Below are positions 54,517 to 62,494 of a stretch of 64,000 nucleotides of DNA, piece after piece (the first letter of the stretch is position 1; each line of letters opens with the position of its first letter). Under the pieces are notes generated by a model, which worked only from the letters and a program-made list of their open reading frames with translations, was not told where the DNA came from and did not search any database. Source of the DNA: an uncultured Flavobacteriaceae bacterium. Lineage in GTDB: Bacteria; Bacteroidota; Bacteroidia; Flavobacteriales; Flavobacteriaceae. A program made the translations under genes and the position numbers. The stretch spans positions 45,089-109,088 of the forward strand of contig CANKZG010000006.1 of the NCBI GenBank assembly GCA_947488435.1, written 5' to 3'.

Positions 54517-54903
54517 CTATTTTTCTATGGTATTAAATATTTCAAAATGTTGAAACATCATTTCTTTTTGGTTAATTGTGCTAAAAATGGGAATCAGTTT
54601 CTCATTTTGCATCGCCTTTTCGGAAGCTTTTTTGGCTGATGCTATGTCTGTCCAATAAACAATGTCCAAAAATTTTCCATCTTCCGCTAGAGCTGTTTTT
54701 CTACCCAAAAATCCTGGTTGTTTGTTTATAAAGTCATTTAGTTTTGTGATGGACTGTTTGGCTTTTTCAGTACTTATTCCTTCTATAGATTTCCATAGCA
54801 CCATTTCAATAATTTTCGCTTGTTTCATTTCTTTTTTTTTGGTATCTGACTGCTTACAACTAAAAACAGATAAGATGATTAGACCTACGATTAATTTTTT
54901 CAT
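54517..54903 (-). CDS. Lipoprotein with ABM-like domain
   Basis: A 128-residue lipoprotein; MKKLIVGLIILSVFSC is a short signal with lipobox (Cys16). The mature part (IIEMVLWKSIEGISTEKAKQ, PGFLGRKTALAEDGKFLDIV, YWTDIASAKKASEKAM) matches the ABM/ferredoxin-like dimeric fold. An envelope-anchored ABM protein is unusual; its ligand is unknown. A minus-strand TACTTTTG (54908-54915) just upstream could be its -7 element, with an almost leaderless transcript. Confidence 0.75.
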   Translation of the reverse strand: MKKLIVGLIILSVFSCKQSDTKKKEMKQAKIIEMVLWKSIEGISTEKAKQSITKLNDFINKQPGFLGRKTALAEDGKFLDIVYWTDIASAKKASEKAMQNEKLIPIFSTINQKEMMFQHFEIFNTIEK

Positions 54904-54999
54904 AGATCAAAAGTAGGATGAGACAATGACAACGCTATGTCAGCAGATTTTAAAAACTTTCAAAAAGAATTTGTTCGAAAACTACAACTACGGGCTTTA

Positions 55000-55662
55000 T
55001 TAGGCCAATCCAAAGTAAAAACTGAGTAGCCCTAGCGTATTAAAAAATCCATGTACCATAACATTAAACCATAGATCGTATTTGCGTAGGTAGAATATTA
55101 CAGATAAGAGTGCTCCAGTAGTTGCAGCGACAATTTGTCCGGTGATTCCTTGTTGCATATGCATGTAACCAAAAAAACTAGAAAATAGTAGAATATTGAT
55201 TACAATACTGATTTTATGTTCTCCAAAGAATTTTACAAATTGTCGCATAAAATAACCGCGGAAAATAATTTCTTCTCCAAACGCTGCAGTAGCCCATACT
55301 ATTAATAACCAGATAATAGTGGTTGGCAAATTTCCTTCCAATTGGTTCATGCTTGAATAATCAATAGGAACTCCGGTAAGCATCTCGATTCCGGGAACAA
55401 TGGCAAAGACATACAAAACAAAAAGCCCAAACGCTACTAATGGAGCAAGGACAATTATGTTTTTCATGGTAAATTTTTCCCGATAAAATCCAAGTGCTGA
55501 AAATAGTTTCCCCTTATATTCTAAATAATTAGCGGTAATTATTAATATGGAAATAATGATATTTTCCAAAGCGGTCCTGGTAACTGGGCCAAAGTACATG
55601 AAACAAATAATAGCAAGAGTGACTAATGGAATTACGGTTTGCTTTAAACTAAGGTTATTCAT
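55000..55662 (-). CDS. CPBP family intramembrane metalloprotease
   Basis: A 220-residue polytopic protein with about six to seven helices. The CPBP (Abi/RCE1-like) catalytic motifs are present: FGEEIIFRGYFMRQF (EExxxR), and FFGYMHMQQGITGQ (FxxxH), with the C-terminal HGFFNTLG segment. Relatives are CAAX-type or bacteriocin-immunity proteases in the membrane. Target unknown. A second CPBP gene lies at 59245-59937. Confidence 0.88.
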   Translation of the reverse strand: MNNLSLKQTVIPLVTLAIICFMYFGPVTRTALENIIISILIITANYLEYKGKLFSALGFYREKFTMKNIIVLAPLVAFGLFVLYVFAIVPGIEMLTGVPIDYSSMNQLEGNLPTTIIWLLIVWATAAFGEEIIFRGYFMRQFVKFFGEHKISIVINILLFSSFFGYMHMQQGITGQIVAATTGALLSVIFYLRKYDLWFNVMVHGFFNTLGLLSFYFGLA

Positions 55663-55777
55663 TGTTTTTTGATTTTAAATTCAAAACGAATTAATCATTA
55701 AAATCCCTAAAAAACCCTTTAAACAGATATGTTTTTACCGAATGGTAGTAAATTTATGGCTGAACAGTATGCATCTT

Positions 55778-56560
55778 TTATTGAAACCAATTCATAAATG
55801 CTTTTCTCTTGTATCGACTGATATTGATTTTGCCAAGCGCATCATTTTCAATATAGGCTTTTAGGCGAATACGCAACTTGCCATTTTCAATCTTTTCAAT
55901 TTGGGCTATTACATCTTTATGAATAATAATTTGTCGATTGGCTCTAAAAAACAATTGATCGTTTATTTTTTCCTCGAGTTCATTTAAAGTAAAATTGGTA
56001 GTAATTGTGGAACCATCATTTTGAACAGTATATACAATTTTGTTTTCGCTATAAAAACAAGCAATATTTTCATAGGTGAGCTTTGTTGTTTTAGCCCCAC
56101 TCTCAATTTTAATTTCAGCATCTTTAATGGATAGTTTATATAAATGGTATATATCTTGAGCGTATGCTAAACCTATAAGAATAAAACTCAATAATAAAGT
56201 AATTAGCAACCCAATTAACAAATAATAGAACTCTGTTTCACTGCCCGCAATTTTATTTAAAACAATGCCTAACGGAATGTACATTAGGGTAACATAGCCT
56301 AGCGTAGAGATCATATACCGCGAGATGGTAATGATTTCTACCTTCTTAGAGAAATACTTTTTCCTATAGTATTTAAAATTAAGTTCTGCTATGATTCCAA
56401 TGAGCGTACAGATAAGAATGGTCGATAAAAAGCCTTCAATAGGAAACCTATAAGATTTACCATCTGGAAAACTCTCTGGCGACTGTAAATGGTTGACCAC
56501 TAACGAAAAAATGGTGAATAAAATTAATTTTTTCAACAATCGCCATGCGGAACTACTCAT
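55778..56560 (-). CDS. Membrane LytTR-domain regulator
   Basis: A 260-residue protein with four N-terminal helices (LILFTIFSLVVNHL, ILICTLIGIIAEL, LGYVTLMYIPLGIVL, LLIGLLITLLLSFILIGLAY), then the LytTR DNA-binding domain (150-260: KLTYENIACFYSENKIVYTV, FFRANRQIIIHKDVIAQIEK, ISRYKRKAFMNWF). It has the same layout as the regulator at 50455-51246, but little sequence identity, so the two are separate members of the family. It is separated from the CPBP gene by 115 bases. Confidence 0.85.
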   Translation of the reverse strand: MSSSAWRLLKKLILFTIFSLVVNHLQSPESFPDGKSYRFPIEGFLSTILICTLIGIIAELNFKYYRKKYFSKKVEIITISRYMISTLGYVTLMYIPLGIVLNKIAGSETEFYYLLIGLLITLLLSFILIGLAYAQDIYHLYKLSIKDAEIKIESGAKTTKLTYENIACFYSENKIVYTVQNDGSTITTNFTLNELEEKINDQLFFRANRQIIIHKDVIAQIEKIENGKLRIRLKAYIENDALGKINISRYKRKAFMNWFQ

Positions 56561-56612
56561 ACATAAAGACCAATTTGATTACTACTCTATTTTGATGTGA
56601 TACAAAATCACT

Positions 56613-56635
56613 ATGAATTATAGGCATTGTTGCGG
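56613..56635. repeat. Intergenic repeat copy (TATAGGC type)
   Basis: ATGAATTATAGGCATTGTTG and the next bases CGG match the copy at 60796-60818 in about 18 of 21 positions. It lies between two accessory genes. Confidence 0.4.
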
Positions 56636-56639
56636 TAAG

Positions 56640-56978
56640 TTATTTTTTTAGTCTTATATTTTTTAATTCCACTTTAAATGCTAACTCATTATCAATTTCA
56701 ATGAATTCCCCATTTTGGTCATAAAACTCCACAAATGCGGTTTTCTTATCAATGATTTCCATAACGGTTCCGATAGTCCCTACTGCTATCCCATTTTTAA
56801 GCTTTTCTTTTGGGCTAACTTTTTTATAGAGCCATTTTTTTTCAATTCGTTTTCGTTCAACCACATTCTTTGGGATTCCAAAAATGAGTCCCTTAATCCA
56901 GTCATAAATGGAGCACAATGCCATCCATATTCCTACAAGAATCCATTCCACAAAGATTTCTGCGATTAGTTCTCCCAT
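56640..56978 (-). CDS. DUF4926-like protein with N-terminal hydrophobic segment
   Basis: A 112-residue protein. Residues 1-35 (LIAEIFVEWILVGIWMALCS and WIKGLIFGIPKN) form a hydrophobic anchor. Residues 50-112 (LKNGIAVGTIGTVMEIIDKK, AFVEFYDQNGEFIEID, AFKVELKNIRL) resemble the small SH3-like DUF4926 domain. Such domains are usually found as stand-alone immunity-like or toxin-linked proteins; a membrane-linked form is unusual. No partner toxin was seen. Confidence 0.6.
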   Translation of the reverse strand: MGELIAEIFVEWILVGIWMALCSIYDWIKGLIFGIPKNVVERKRIEKKWLYKKVSPKEKLKNGIAVGTIGTVMEIIDKKTAFVEFYDQNGEFIEIDNELAFKVELKNIRLKK

Positions 56979-57029
56979 ACAAAGTTCAAAATTAACAGAA
57001 GCAGTGAACTATACACTTTTTTAGCAGTT

Positions 57030-57524
57030 TTATTTTTTGATCGAATTCATGTCCGTTTTACGCAATCTATACCGAATAAATCGTTCATTTCCGATCTCTA
57101 ATTCTATTTCCCTTTTAAATCCGAGACGCAATAATCCTTTAATTCTTGTTCTCGTTGGCGGGAATAGGACTTGAACCGAATTTAGTCCTAATTCATTAAA
57201 TGCTCTGTTTATGATCTCTTTGTATAGGACTTTACCCATGCCCCAGTAAGTTGGATGTAAAACTAGTGCTAGGTCTGCTTCACCATTATCCGGTTGTATG
57301 CCGCCCCAGCCCGCAAATTCATTGTTTACTACAAATGCCCATGAACCATAGCCATGTTTTTTCCACATCTGTTCTTTAGAAGTTATAAATTTATCACAAT
57401 CAATTTCCTTAAAATTTCCTCTGAGTAAAGGCATTTGTTTTCGTACTAACGAGTTATTCATTAAATCAATGATTTTCGATTTTTCAATATCTCCCAGTTT
57501 CTTAAACTCGATGTTCATTTTCAA
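57030..57524 (-). CDS. GNAT family N-acetyltransferase
   Basis: A 164-residue protein with the GNAT pattern: EFKKLGDIEKSKIIDLMNNS, acetyl-CoA region LALVLHPTYWGMGKVLYKEI, and C-terminal VQVLFPPTRTRIKGLLRLGF. The typical QxxGxG/A is represented by TYWGMGK. The acceptor is unknown. It is one of several unrelated short genes in one orientation in this accessory block. Confidence 0.8.
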   Translation of the reverse strand: MKMNIEFKKLGDIEKSKIIDLMNNSLVRKQMPLLRGNFKEIDCDKFITSKEQMWKKHGYGSWAFVVNNEFAGWGGIQPDNGEADLALVLHPTYWGMGKVLYKEIINRAFNELGLNSVQVLFPPTRTRIKGLLRLGFKREIELEIGNERFIRYRLRKTDMNSIKK

Positions 57525-57678
57525 TAGTACTGATAACGACCTGCAAAACGCAGTTCGGTGATTTTTCTAAGGAAATATAGTAAAATCAATCAACTATGTC
57601 CTAAGAACCTACATCCGCTATCTCTTATGGCGGCACTGATCAACATATGCATTGCTGGTGGTGCGTTTTCCTTCATTA
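57525..57678. repeat. Intergenic region with degenerate short dyads
   Basis: Contains GATAACGACCTGCAAAACGC with the short dyad CTGC-N5-GCAG and, later, CCGCTATCTCTTATGGCGG, a hairpin-like stretch. It resembles other intergenic segments in the 56-60 kb block but matches none exactly. Confidence 0.3.
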
Positions 57679-58422
57679 TTATGTTTTTTTAAGTTCCTCG
57701 TCAATCAAGGCTATAAGCTCCTTAAATCTTTCAATAGTTGCCATTCTAATCTGAATGCTTGTCGTTCTTAGAAATCTCCAAATACTTAAAGCAGATCTGA
57801 ATTTATCGGAGCTTATTACTTTTTCATAATCAATTGGCTTTGCACTGTTCTCTTCAAATGATTGGCTCACATTGGCTCGCTGATATATGAATAACTCTGT
57901 AATTAGAGGAGTATTTGTAGAAAAATGAATTCCTTCCGATGCCCTTGCATATTCGGCTAACGTATTAAAATTGATTTCATGAAGATTGACGATGGCCTCT
58001 TTAAGTGAATCAGAATCAATGATATCAATTCCATATGACTTGAGTGTTTCATAACCTGATAATTTCCAACTTGTGGTTGGCCAATAGAAACAAGAAAGAA
58101 AATATTGATCGAGGGACTCATTATAAATTTTCGTATTTGTAATATTATCCATTATAATATCAATAGCAATTATGACGTTCTCCTCCTCCTCAATTTGCGT
58201 TTCTAAATGTTGGATATTGGATTTAGCATTTCTTTTGATTTCGCGAATGATTTGATGACTTTTATTTATGCTTTTCCTATTTTCATTTGCATTGTTAATC
58301 TGTAGTGCTATTAGAATACCAATAACAACAAGAACTATTTCTCCAAATGCGTAAATTAAGTACTTACTGAATTTATTTTCAGAGAGGAGTTGTTGGCGGA
58401 TGCGTCTAAAGAATTTTATCAT
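57679..58422 (-). CDS. DUF6090 family membrane protein
   Basis: A 247-residue protein with the hallmark N-terminus FFRRIRQQLLSENKFSKYLI and the TM helix YAFGEIVLVVIGILIALQIN, followed by a helical, acidic extracytoplasmic or cytosolic part. This family is widespread in Flavobacteriia, often in many copies per genome; function unknown. Only one copy is seen here. It follows DNA with degenerate repeats. Confidence 0.9.
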   Translation of the reverse strand: MIKFFRRIRQQLLSENKFSKYLIYAFGEIVLVVIGILIALQINNANENRKSINKSHQIIREIKRNAKSNIQHLETQIEEEENVIIAIDIIMDNITNTKIYNESLDQYFLSCFYWPTTSWKLSGYETLKSYGIDIIDSDSLKEAIVNLHEINFNTLAEYARASEGIHFSTNTPLITELFIYQRANVSQSFEENSAKPIDYEKVISSDKFRSALSIWRFLRTTSIQIRMATIERFKELIALIDEELKKT

Positions 58423-58477
58423 TGGTTGGTGGTTGGTTATGATGAAGCATGATGGTTGAGCTATGGTAGGCGTCCCG

Positions 58478-58507
58478 TAAGGTAAGCACTATAGCCGTTA
58501 TTGCGCT
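58478..58507. repeat. Intergenic repeat copy (GCACTATAGCC type)
   Basis: GCACTATAGCCGTTATTGCG and the following CTTAG share GCACTAT and GCGCT with the copy at 33956-33983, and TATAGCC with 60796-60818. Confidence 0.4.
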
Positions 58508-58512
58508 TAGTT

Positions 58513-59022
58513 TTATTCATTAAATAAACTTCTTAAATATTCAGAAATTTCTTTACAATTACCAACATATATCTTTGAAATGAACTTCTCATTTTCATTT
58601 TTATATAAATTAAACATCCTAGAACCTTTGTTCTTTGAATAAGTCACATTAGCAATCCTATCACAAAATTTAAGGTAAGATGCATTATTAGTTGATTTAA
58701 TACCGTTGTAGTACGTGTCATTAGCTCTTTCTTCTCGATTGCGTCCTTTTTCATTCGTTAATGCATATGCCAAATCAGCAATTGTTTCATTCGTCTCTTT
58801 TTTTACATCGTTATATGTTTCTCTTGCATCCTCTATTATGTCATGAACCCAACAAGCGGCCAAAACATTTTCTCTTGCATCTGGTTCAATATTATGAATG
58901 AATTTTAAAGCTACTTTATAAACCATGTTTAGATGAAAATCATAATCATAAATATCATATTTATGATTCGTTTCTCTATGTTTTTTTATTGCATATTCCT
59001 TAGTTCTTTCTAATAATTCCAT
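58513..59022 (-). CDS. HD-domain protein similar to small alarmone hydrolases (SpoT-HD/MESH1 type)
   Basis: A 169-residue cytosolic protein. The hydrolase motif set is visible: His30 (YDFHLNMV), H60-D61 followed by E64-D65 (CWVHDIIEDARETYNDV; the HDxxED of ppGpp hydrolases), and Asp121 in KFCDRIANVTYSK. These residues bind Mn(II) and the water in RelA/SpoT HD domains. No synthetase or TGS domain is present. It may degrade (p)ppGpp or related nucleotides, or act as an antitoxin of a toxic synthetase, but no such gene is adjacent. Confidence 0.75.
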   Translation of the reverse strand: MELLERTKEYAIKKHRETNHKYDIYDYDFHLNMVYKVALKFIHNIEPDARENVLAACWVHDIIEDARETYNDVKKETNETIADLAYALTNEKGRNREERANDTYYNGIKSTNNASYLKFCDRIANVTYSKNKGSRMFNLYKNENEKFISKIYVGNCKEISEYLRSLFNE

Positions 59023-59053
59023 TCAGGTTTTGATTCACAAATTAGATATTAAT

Positions 59054-59085
59054 CACAACGGTCTAGGTTATGATTTCGTAGTCGT
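59054..59085. repeat. Intergenic repeat copy (ACAACGGTCT type)
   Basis: ACAACGGTCTAGGTTATG lies at 59055-59072. Its 10-mer ACAACGGTCT recurs at 63607-63616, and AACGGTCT at 59942-59949 and 63687-63694. Confidence 0.45.
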
Positions 59086-59244
59086 GAGACTAAATTAACA
59101 AAAAGGGCGGGAGTAAGGAAATTCGCTAGGATTTCCGAGACACTCTCTACGCATCATCAATCAATTATACACCTGGTTAGCTTTGGTTTACTATTATTCC
59201 ATTTAATTATTTAGGTTATATTAGGCAGATTTTAATTTATTTGA

Positions 59245-59937
59245 ATGTTAGGTATATTAGTAGTTTTGATTTTCTCATGGTTGCTTCTTTGGCTATTTTC
59301 AAAGAAGCATTTAACCGTATTAGGTGTTGTTCCTAATAAAAGAAGATTAAAAGAGTTTTCTATCGGATTAATACTCATGGGATTGTTTTGTGCGATCAAT
59401 CTTTTGGGTCAGTCATATTTTAAGGAAATTAGTTATGTTAGAAATCATGACTATAGATTTTGGGAGGCTCTCAATGGGGTTTGGTGGACTTTTAAAGCTG
59501 CCCTTTTTGAAGAGTTGATTTTTCGAGGGGCAATTTTATATATACTAATCAAAAAAGTTGGCATCAATTGGGCTTGTATTTTTAGCGCTACAGCCTTTGG
59601 TATTTATCATTGGTTTAGTTATCAAATGTTTGGTCGTGGTATAATTCCAATGACTTATGTTTTTTTACTAACCGGAGCAGGAGGTTGGATGTTTGCCTAT
59701 GCTTTTGCCAGAACTAAATCATTGTATGCTCCTTTAGGTTTACATTTTGGATGGATTGTGGTAAGTATAGTTTTTTTATCCGCTGGTCCTTTAGGTAATT
59801 CACTATTTGTAACACAAGGCAATGCTATTGAATTAGGTTCTTGGGAACAATTAATCTTTTTTCTGTGGCAAACCGTGATTATACCAGGTGTAATAACTTG
59901 GTATCTGATAAAAAGGTATAAGTTTTCTTCAAATTAA
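59245..59937 (+). CDS. CPBP family intramembrane metalloprotease
   Basis: A 230-residue polytopic protein with the CPBP motifs: FEELIFRGAILY (EExxxR), FGIYHWFSYQMFG (FxxxH) and LHFGWIVVS (HxxxN/S-like). It has about six helices. It is in opposite orientation to its neighbours and distinct in sequence from the CPBP gene at 55000-55662. The substrate is unknown. Confidence 0.87.
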   Translation: MLGILVVLIFSWLLLWLFSKKHLTVLGVVPNKRRLKEFSIGLILMGLFCAINLLGQSYFKEISYVRNHDYRFWEALNGVWWTFKAALFEELIFRGAILYILIKKVGINWACIFSATAFGIYHWFSYQMFGRGIIPMTYVFLLTGAGGWMFAYAFARTKSLYAPLGLHFGWIVVSIVFLSAGPLGNSLFVTQGNAIELGSWEQLIFFLWQTVIIPGVITWYLIKRYKFSSN

Positions 59938-59939
59938 AG

Positions 59940-59985
59940 TTAACGGTCTCCGCTATGGTTAGCATGAAAGTAAACTAACGATTGC
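59940..59985. repeat. Intergenic repeat copy (AACGGTCTCCGCTATG type)
   Basis: TTAACGGTCTCCGCTATGG immediately follows the CPBP gene stop; a few bases further ACGATTGCGCGATC recalls TGCGCGATT next to the copy at 60796-60818 (other strand). Confidence 0.45.
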
Positions 59986-60115
59986 GCGATCTTATAAATA
60001 CACAAACCATTCGGCAAACCCCTAAGCTTGTATCTTTTATAAGTTATGGTTAAAACGTTTTCAGCGGATACGGTGCGTAGGGTATTATAATTTATTTATC
60101 CATCCTAGATAGGCC

Positions 60116-60478
60116 CTAAGATTTAGTATTAATACCGGGTAGCACTAACTCATTGCTCTCCAAGGCTTTTTCTAGGTTAGCCTTAACATATGAATATACG
60201 TTAAAAAATCTTTTGCCATTCAAAGGAGTAAGCTTAACTGTAGCGTCCTCGAATACTTCTTCAATTTTAACTTTCATTTTGTCAAGCCCTTTATAATTGG
60301 GAATTGCGCCGCGTTTAATAATAAAATTAGGTCTTTGGAAATAAAGATGTTGAAAAGGAATATTGGAATCCTTGTTAATGATTAGGACATCTCCAGGTTT
60401 TAAATTTTCATACTTTGCTTGACTAAAAGCGCTACTATGAAATAAAAAAAATGTTAGTAATATGGTTATACATTTCAT
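60116..60478 (-). CDS. Exported hypothetical protein
   Basis: A 120-residue protein with a signal peptide (MKCITILLTFFLFHSSAFSQ). The mature part KYENLKPGDVLIINKDSNI, PFQHLYFQRPNFIIKRG and VKIEEVFEDATVKLTPLNGK consists of short strands, consistent with a small SH3-like or barrel domain. No family recognised. It stands alone after the CPBP gene. Confidence 0.6.
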   Translation of the reverse strand: MKCITILLTFFLFHSSAFSQAKYENLKPGDVLIINKDSNIPFQHLYFQRPNFIIKRGAIPNYKGLDKMKVKIEEVFEDATVKLTPLNGKRFFNVYSYVKANLEKALESNELVLPGINTKS

Positions 60479-60796
60479 ACTGTTTGCATTTAAAGTTTAT
60501 GTATTTTACAAACCAGCTCAAATATTTGGAATCATCTTTACAATGGATTATTATTTCAAATTAAAAAAACATCATTCAAAGGATGTAAAATTTCTGTTAA
60601 AATTATCGATCAACTCATCAAATGTTTTTAAGGGTTCGGCTATGATTAGTACAGGAATTAAAAGTACTGAACTTTGAATTAAGCACTTAATCAAAACTTT
60701 TTATTTTGTTTTATCTTTATATATATAGCCAAATCAAAAAGGTTTGGCGGACTTGGTTGAAAATTCTAAACTTTAAGTTAAGCACCAAATCGCGCA
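60479..60796. other. 318-base region with competing short frames
   Basis: On the minus strand an open frame without ATG (stop TGA at 60572-60574) encodes LLIPVLIIAEPLKTFDELID followed by NFNRNFTSFE, which looks protein-like and could be a gene remnant or a 40-residue gene with a TTG start. The plus strand holds a 44-codon ATG frame over the same bases, with less convincing composition. I cannot decide between them. The end of the region carries the repeat copy near 60766-60818. Confidence 0.3.
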
Positions 60797-60818
60797 TTAA
60801 TTATAGCCATTGCTGGCC
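60796..60818. repeat. Intergenic repeat copy (TATAGCC type), overlapping a gene end
   Basis: ATTAATTATAGCCATTGCTG then GCC, similar to 56613-56635. It overlaps the last codons of the amidohydrolase gene, so part of the C-terminus (QASNGYN) derives from the repeat. Confidence 0.4.
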
Positions 60819-62317
60819 TGTCGTTTTTCTTTGACCTCTAAATCTTCTCTTTTTATGACTTCACCTCTAATAATAATTTTTTCTATAGCATCATAGGCTT
60901 CAATATCCCTTAGAGGGTTTTTCGTCATCATAATTATATTAGCCTTTTTTCCGATAGCCAATGAGCCAATAGAAGAATCTAATTGAAAAGCTTTGGCATT
61001 ATTTATTGTGGCAGATGCAAGTATTTTATTTAAAGGAACTTCAGCTTCTTTCATTAATTTAAGTTCCCAATTTCCATTATGACCAGGTTGATTTGCATAA
61101 ATTGGGCCAGATGGCGTATCTGTGCCAAATAGAATTAGACCATTATGGTCAGAAAGGTATTTTAAAACTAGCATTGCATGAGCTTGTGCATTTCCATAGG
61201 TTTTATGTACCTCTTCTACATTAGAAGCACTAAAAAGTTCTTTGGCGAACCATTGTCCTTCTTCGGTGTTATACCATTCAAGTAAATTTTTAGGGACCAC
61301 TTTTTTTAAGGCAGATTGATTAAGAAATTTAGTATCAACCAAAGCTTCCTCTCCTTCAATCACTGTTAATGTGGGCGTATAGCCAATTTGTTTTTGGATT
61401 TGTAAATCCAACGTTTCTTTTATTTCTAATGGAAGAGAGTCCGCTGGTACATCTTTATACTTTTCCCACTTCCATAGTCCGTGCGCTAAAATATCTACGC
61501 CTACGTCAGCCATAAAAGAATGTCCTTCCAATGAATTAGCATGAATTGTTAGAACAAGCCCATTTGCATGTGACTCGTTAAGTAATTCAGTCATAATACT
61601 TTTAGTAGGTAAGGGTAAATTGGCCATGCGTCCAAAGCCTGTCTCATAATAAGATTTTACCGCAATAGCCCCAGAATTTTTAATACGCTCAACCACCGCT
61701 TTGGGTGTATGATTGGCTGGCTTATATTTATCTGGAATATGCTCCGCTTGACTTTCCATGTATATGAAATTTGGCTCAATTTCAAATCGAAACTCTTCAG
61801 GTGTATAAATCATTGGATAACCATTTGCAACGGTTGCTCCAGAATAGCCAATGTGATATAAATCGGGTTTTAATGGTTGTTTGTTAAAAGAATTGATTCG
61901 TTCGTCTGATATACCTCCAAGATTGATGAGTGAGGTAAAGCCGTAGTATAAATAACTTCTAGGCATTTGGTTATTAAATTCTTTAATTAGTTCAGGGTAT
62001 TTTTCTATATGATCTGGACGCATTCCTTGTATATCGGTAATATGAACATGACTATCAATTAACCCTGGAATTACGAATTTTCCAGTTCCATCAATTTGTT
62101 CAAATGTTCCGTTTATACTTGGCTTATTTTTGTCTATATAAACGATTTTATCTTTTTCTACCACTAAATGGCCGATATATGGGTTGTAATTTCCATCTTC
62201 TGTTGAGATAAGGGTAACGTTTGATATGTGCAGACCTTGAGTAAGATTCAATTGTTCTTTTTTCTCTTTACAAGAGAGTGCCTGAAATATAATTAGTAGT
62301 ACTATTGTTTTTTTCAT
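60797..62317 (-). CDS. Amidohydrolase-family lipoprotein
   Basis: 506 residues from MKKTIVLLIIFQALSC (62317); an ATG nine codons upstream is possible. Lipobox ALSC gives a lipid anchor. The metal-dependent amidohydrolase barrel is marked by VIPGLIDSHVHITD (HxH), the carbamylated Lys-type region AVKSYYETGF, VLTIHANSLEG (His), HGLWKWEK (His) and ILFGTDTPSG (Asp). The C-terminal strand KKANIIMMTKNPLRDIEAYD is typical of imidazolonepropionase-like enzymes. The substrate, probably a cyclic amide or dipeptide, is unknown. A membrane AraC regulator is encoded upstream on the same strand. Confidence 0.9.
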   Translation of the reverse strand: MKKTIVLLIIFQALSCKEKKEQLNLTQGLHISNVTLISTEDGNYNPYIGHLVVEKDKIVYIDKNKPSINGTFEQIDGTGKFVIPGLIDSHVHITDIQGMRPDHIEKYPELIKEFNNQMPRSYLYYGFTSLINLGGISDERINSFNKQPLKPDLYHIGYSGATVANGYPMIYTPEEFRFEIEPNFIYMESQAEHIPDKYKPANHTPKAVVERIKNSGAIAVKSYYETGFGRMANLPLPTKSIMTELLNESHANGLVLTIHANSLEGHSFMADVGVDILAHGLWKWEKYKDVPADSLPLEIKETLDLQIQKQIGYTPTLTVIEGEEALVDTKFLNQSALKKVVPKNLLEWYNTEEGQWFAKELFSASNVEEVHKTYGNAQAHAMLVLKYLSDHNGLILFGTDTPSGPIYANQPGHNGNWELKLMKEAEVPLNKILASATINNAKAFQLDSSIGSLAIGKKANIIMMTKNPLRDIEAYDAIEKIIIRGEVIKREDLEVKEKRQASNGYN

Positions 62318-62494
62318 AATCATTCTTTTAATACCTACCCGCATGTTTGTGTATGGTTCGTTGAGTTGAATTCATCTATTATATTTTTTTGACAAAACAA
62401 CTACAGAGAAAAAGATTCAATGCTCTAAAAGAAGATTTAAGACTCGAAATATTAAAGAAAATGGTCTTAAAAAAGATTTAAGACTGAATGATAG

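Noticed and set aside
55000..59937. Bacteriocin immunity locus from two CPBP proteases
   Set aside because: No leader peptide, double-glycine precursor or ABC exporter gene lies between or around them.
60544..60677. Plus-strand 44-codon gene
   Set aside because: Composition is less protein-like than the opposing minus-strand frame and there is no promoter or family support; kept only as part of a gap note.
56561..60818. Integron attC array for the cassette-like genes
   Set aside because: The repeats do not show consistent GTTRRRY / RYYYAAC core pairs, genes are not all in one orientation, and no integrase is visible.
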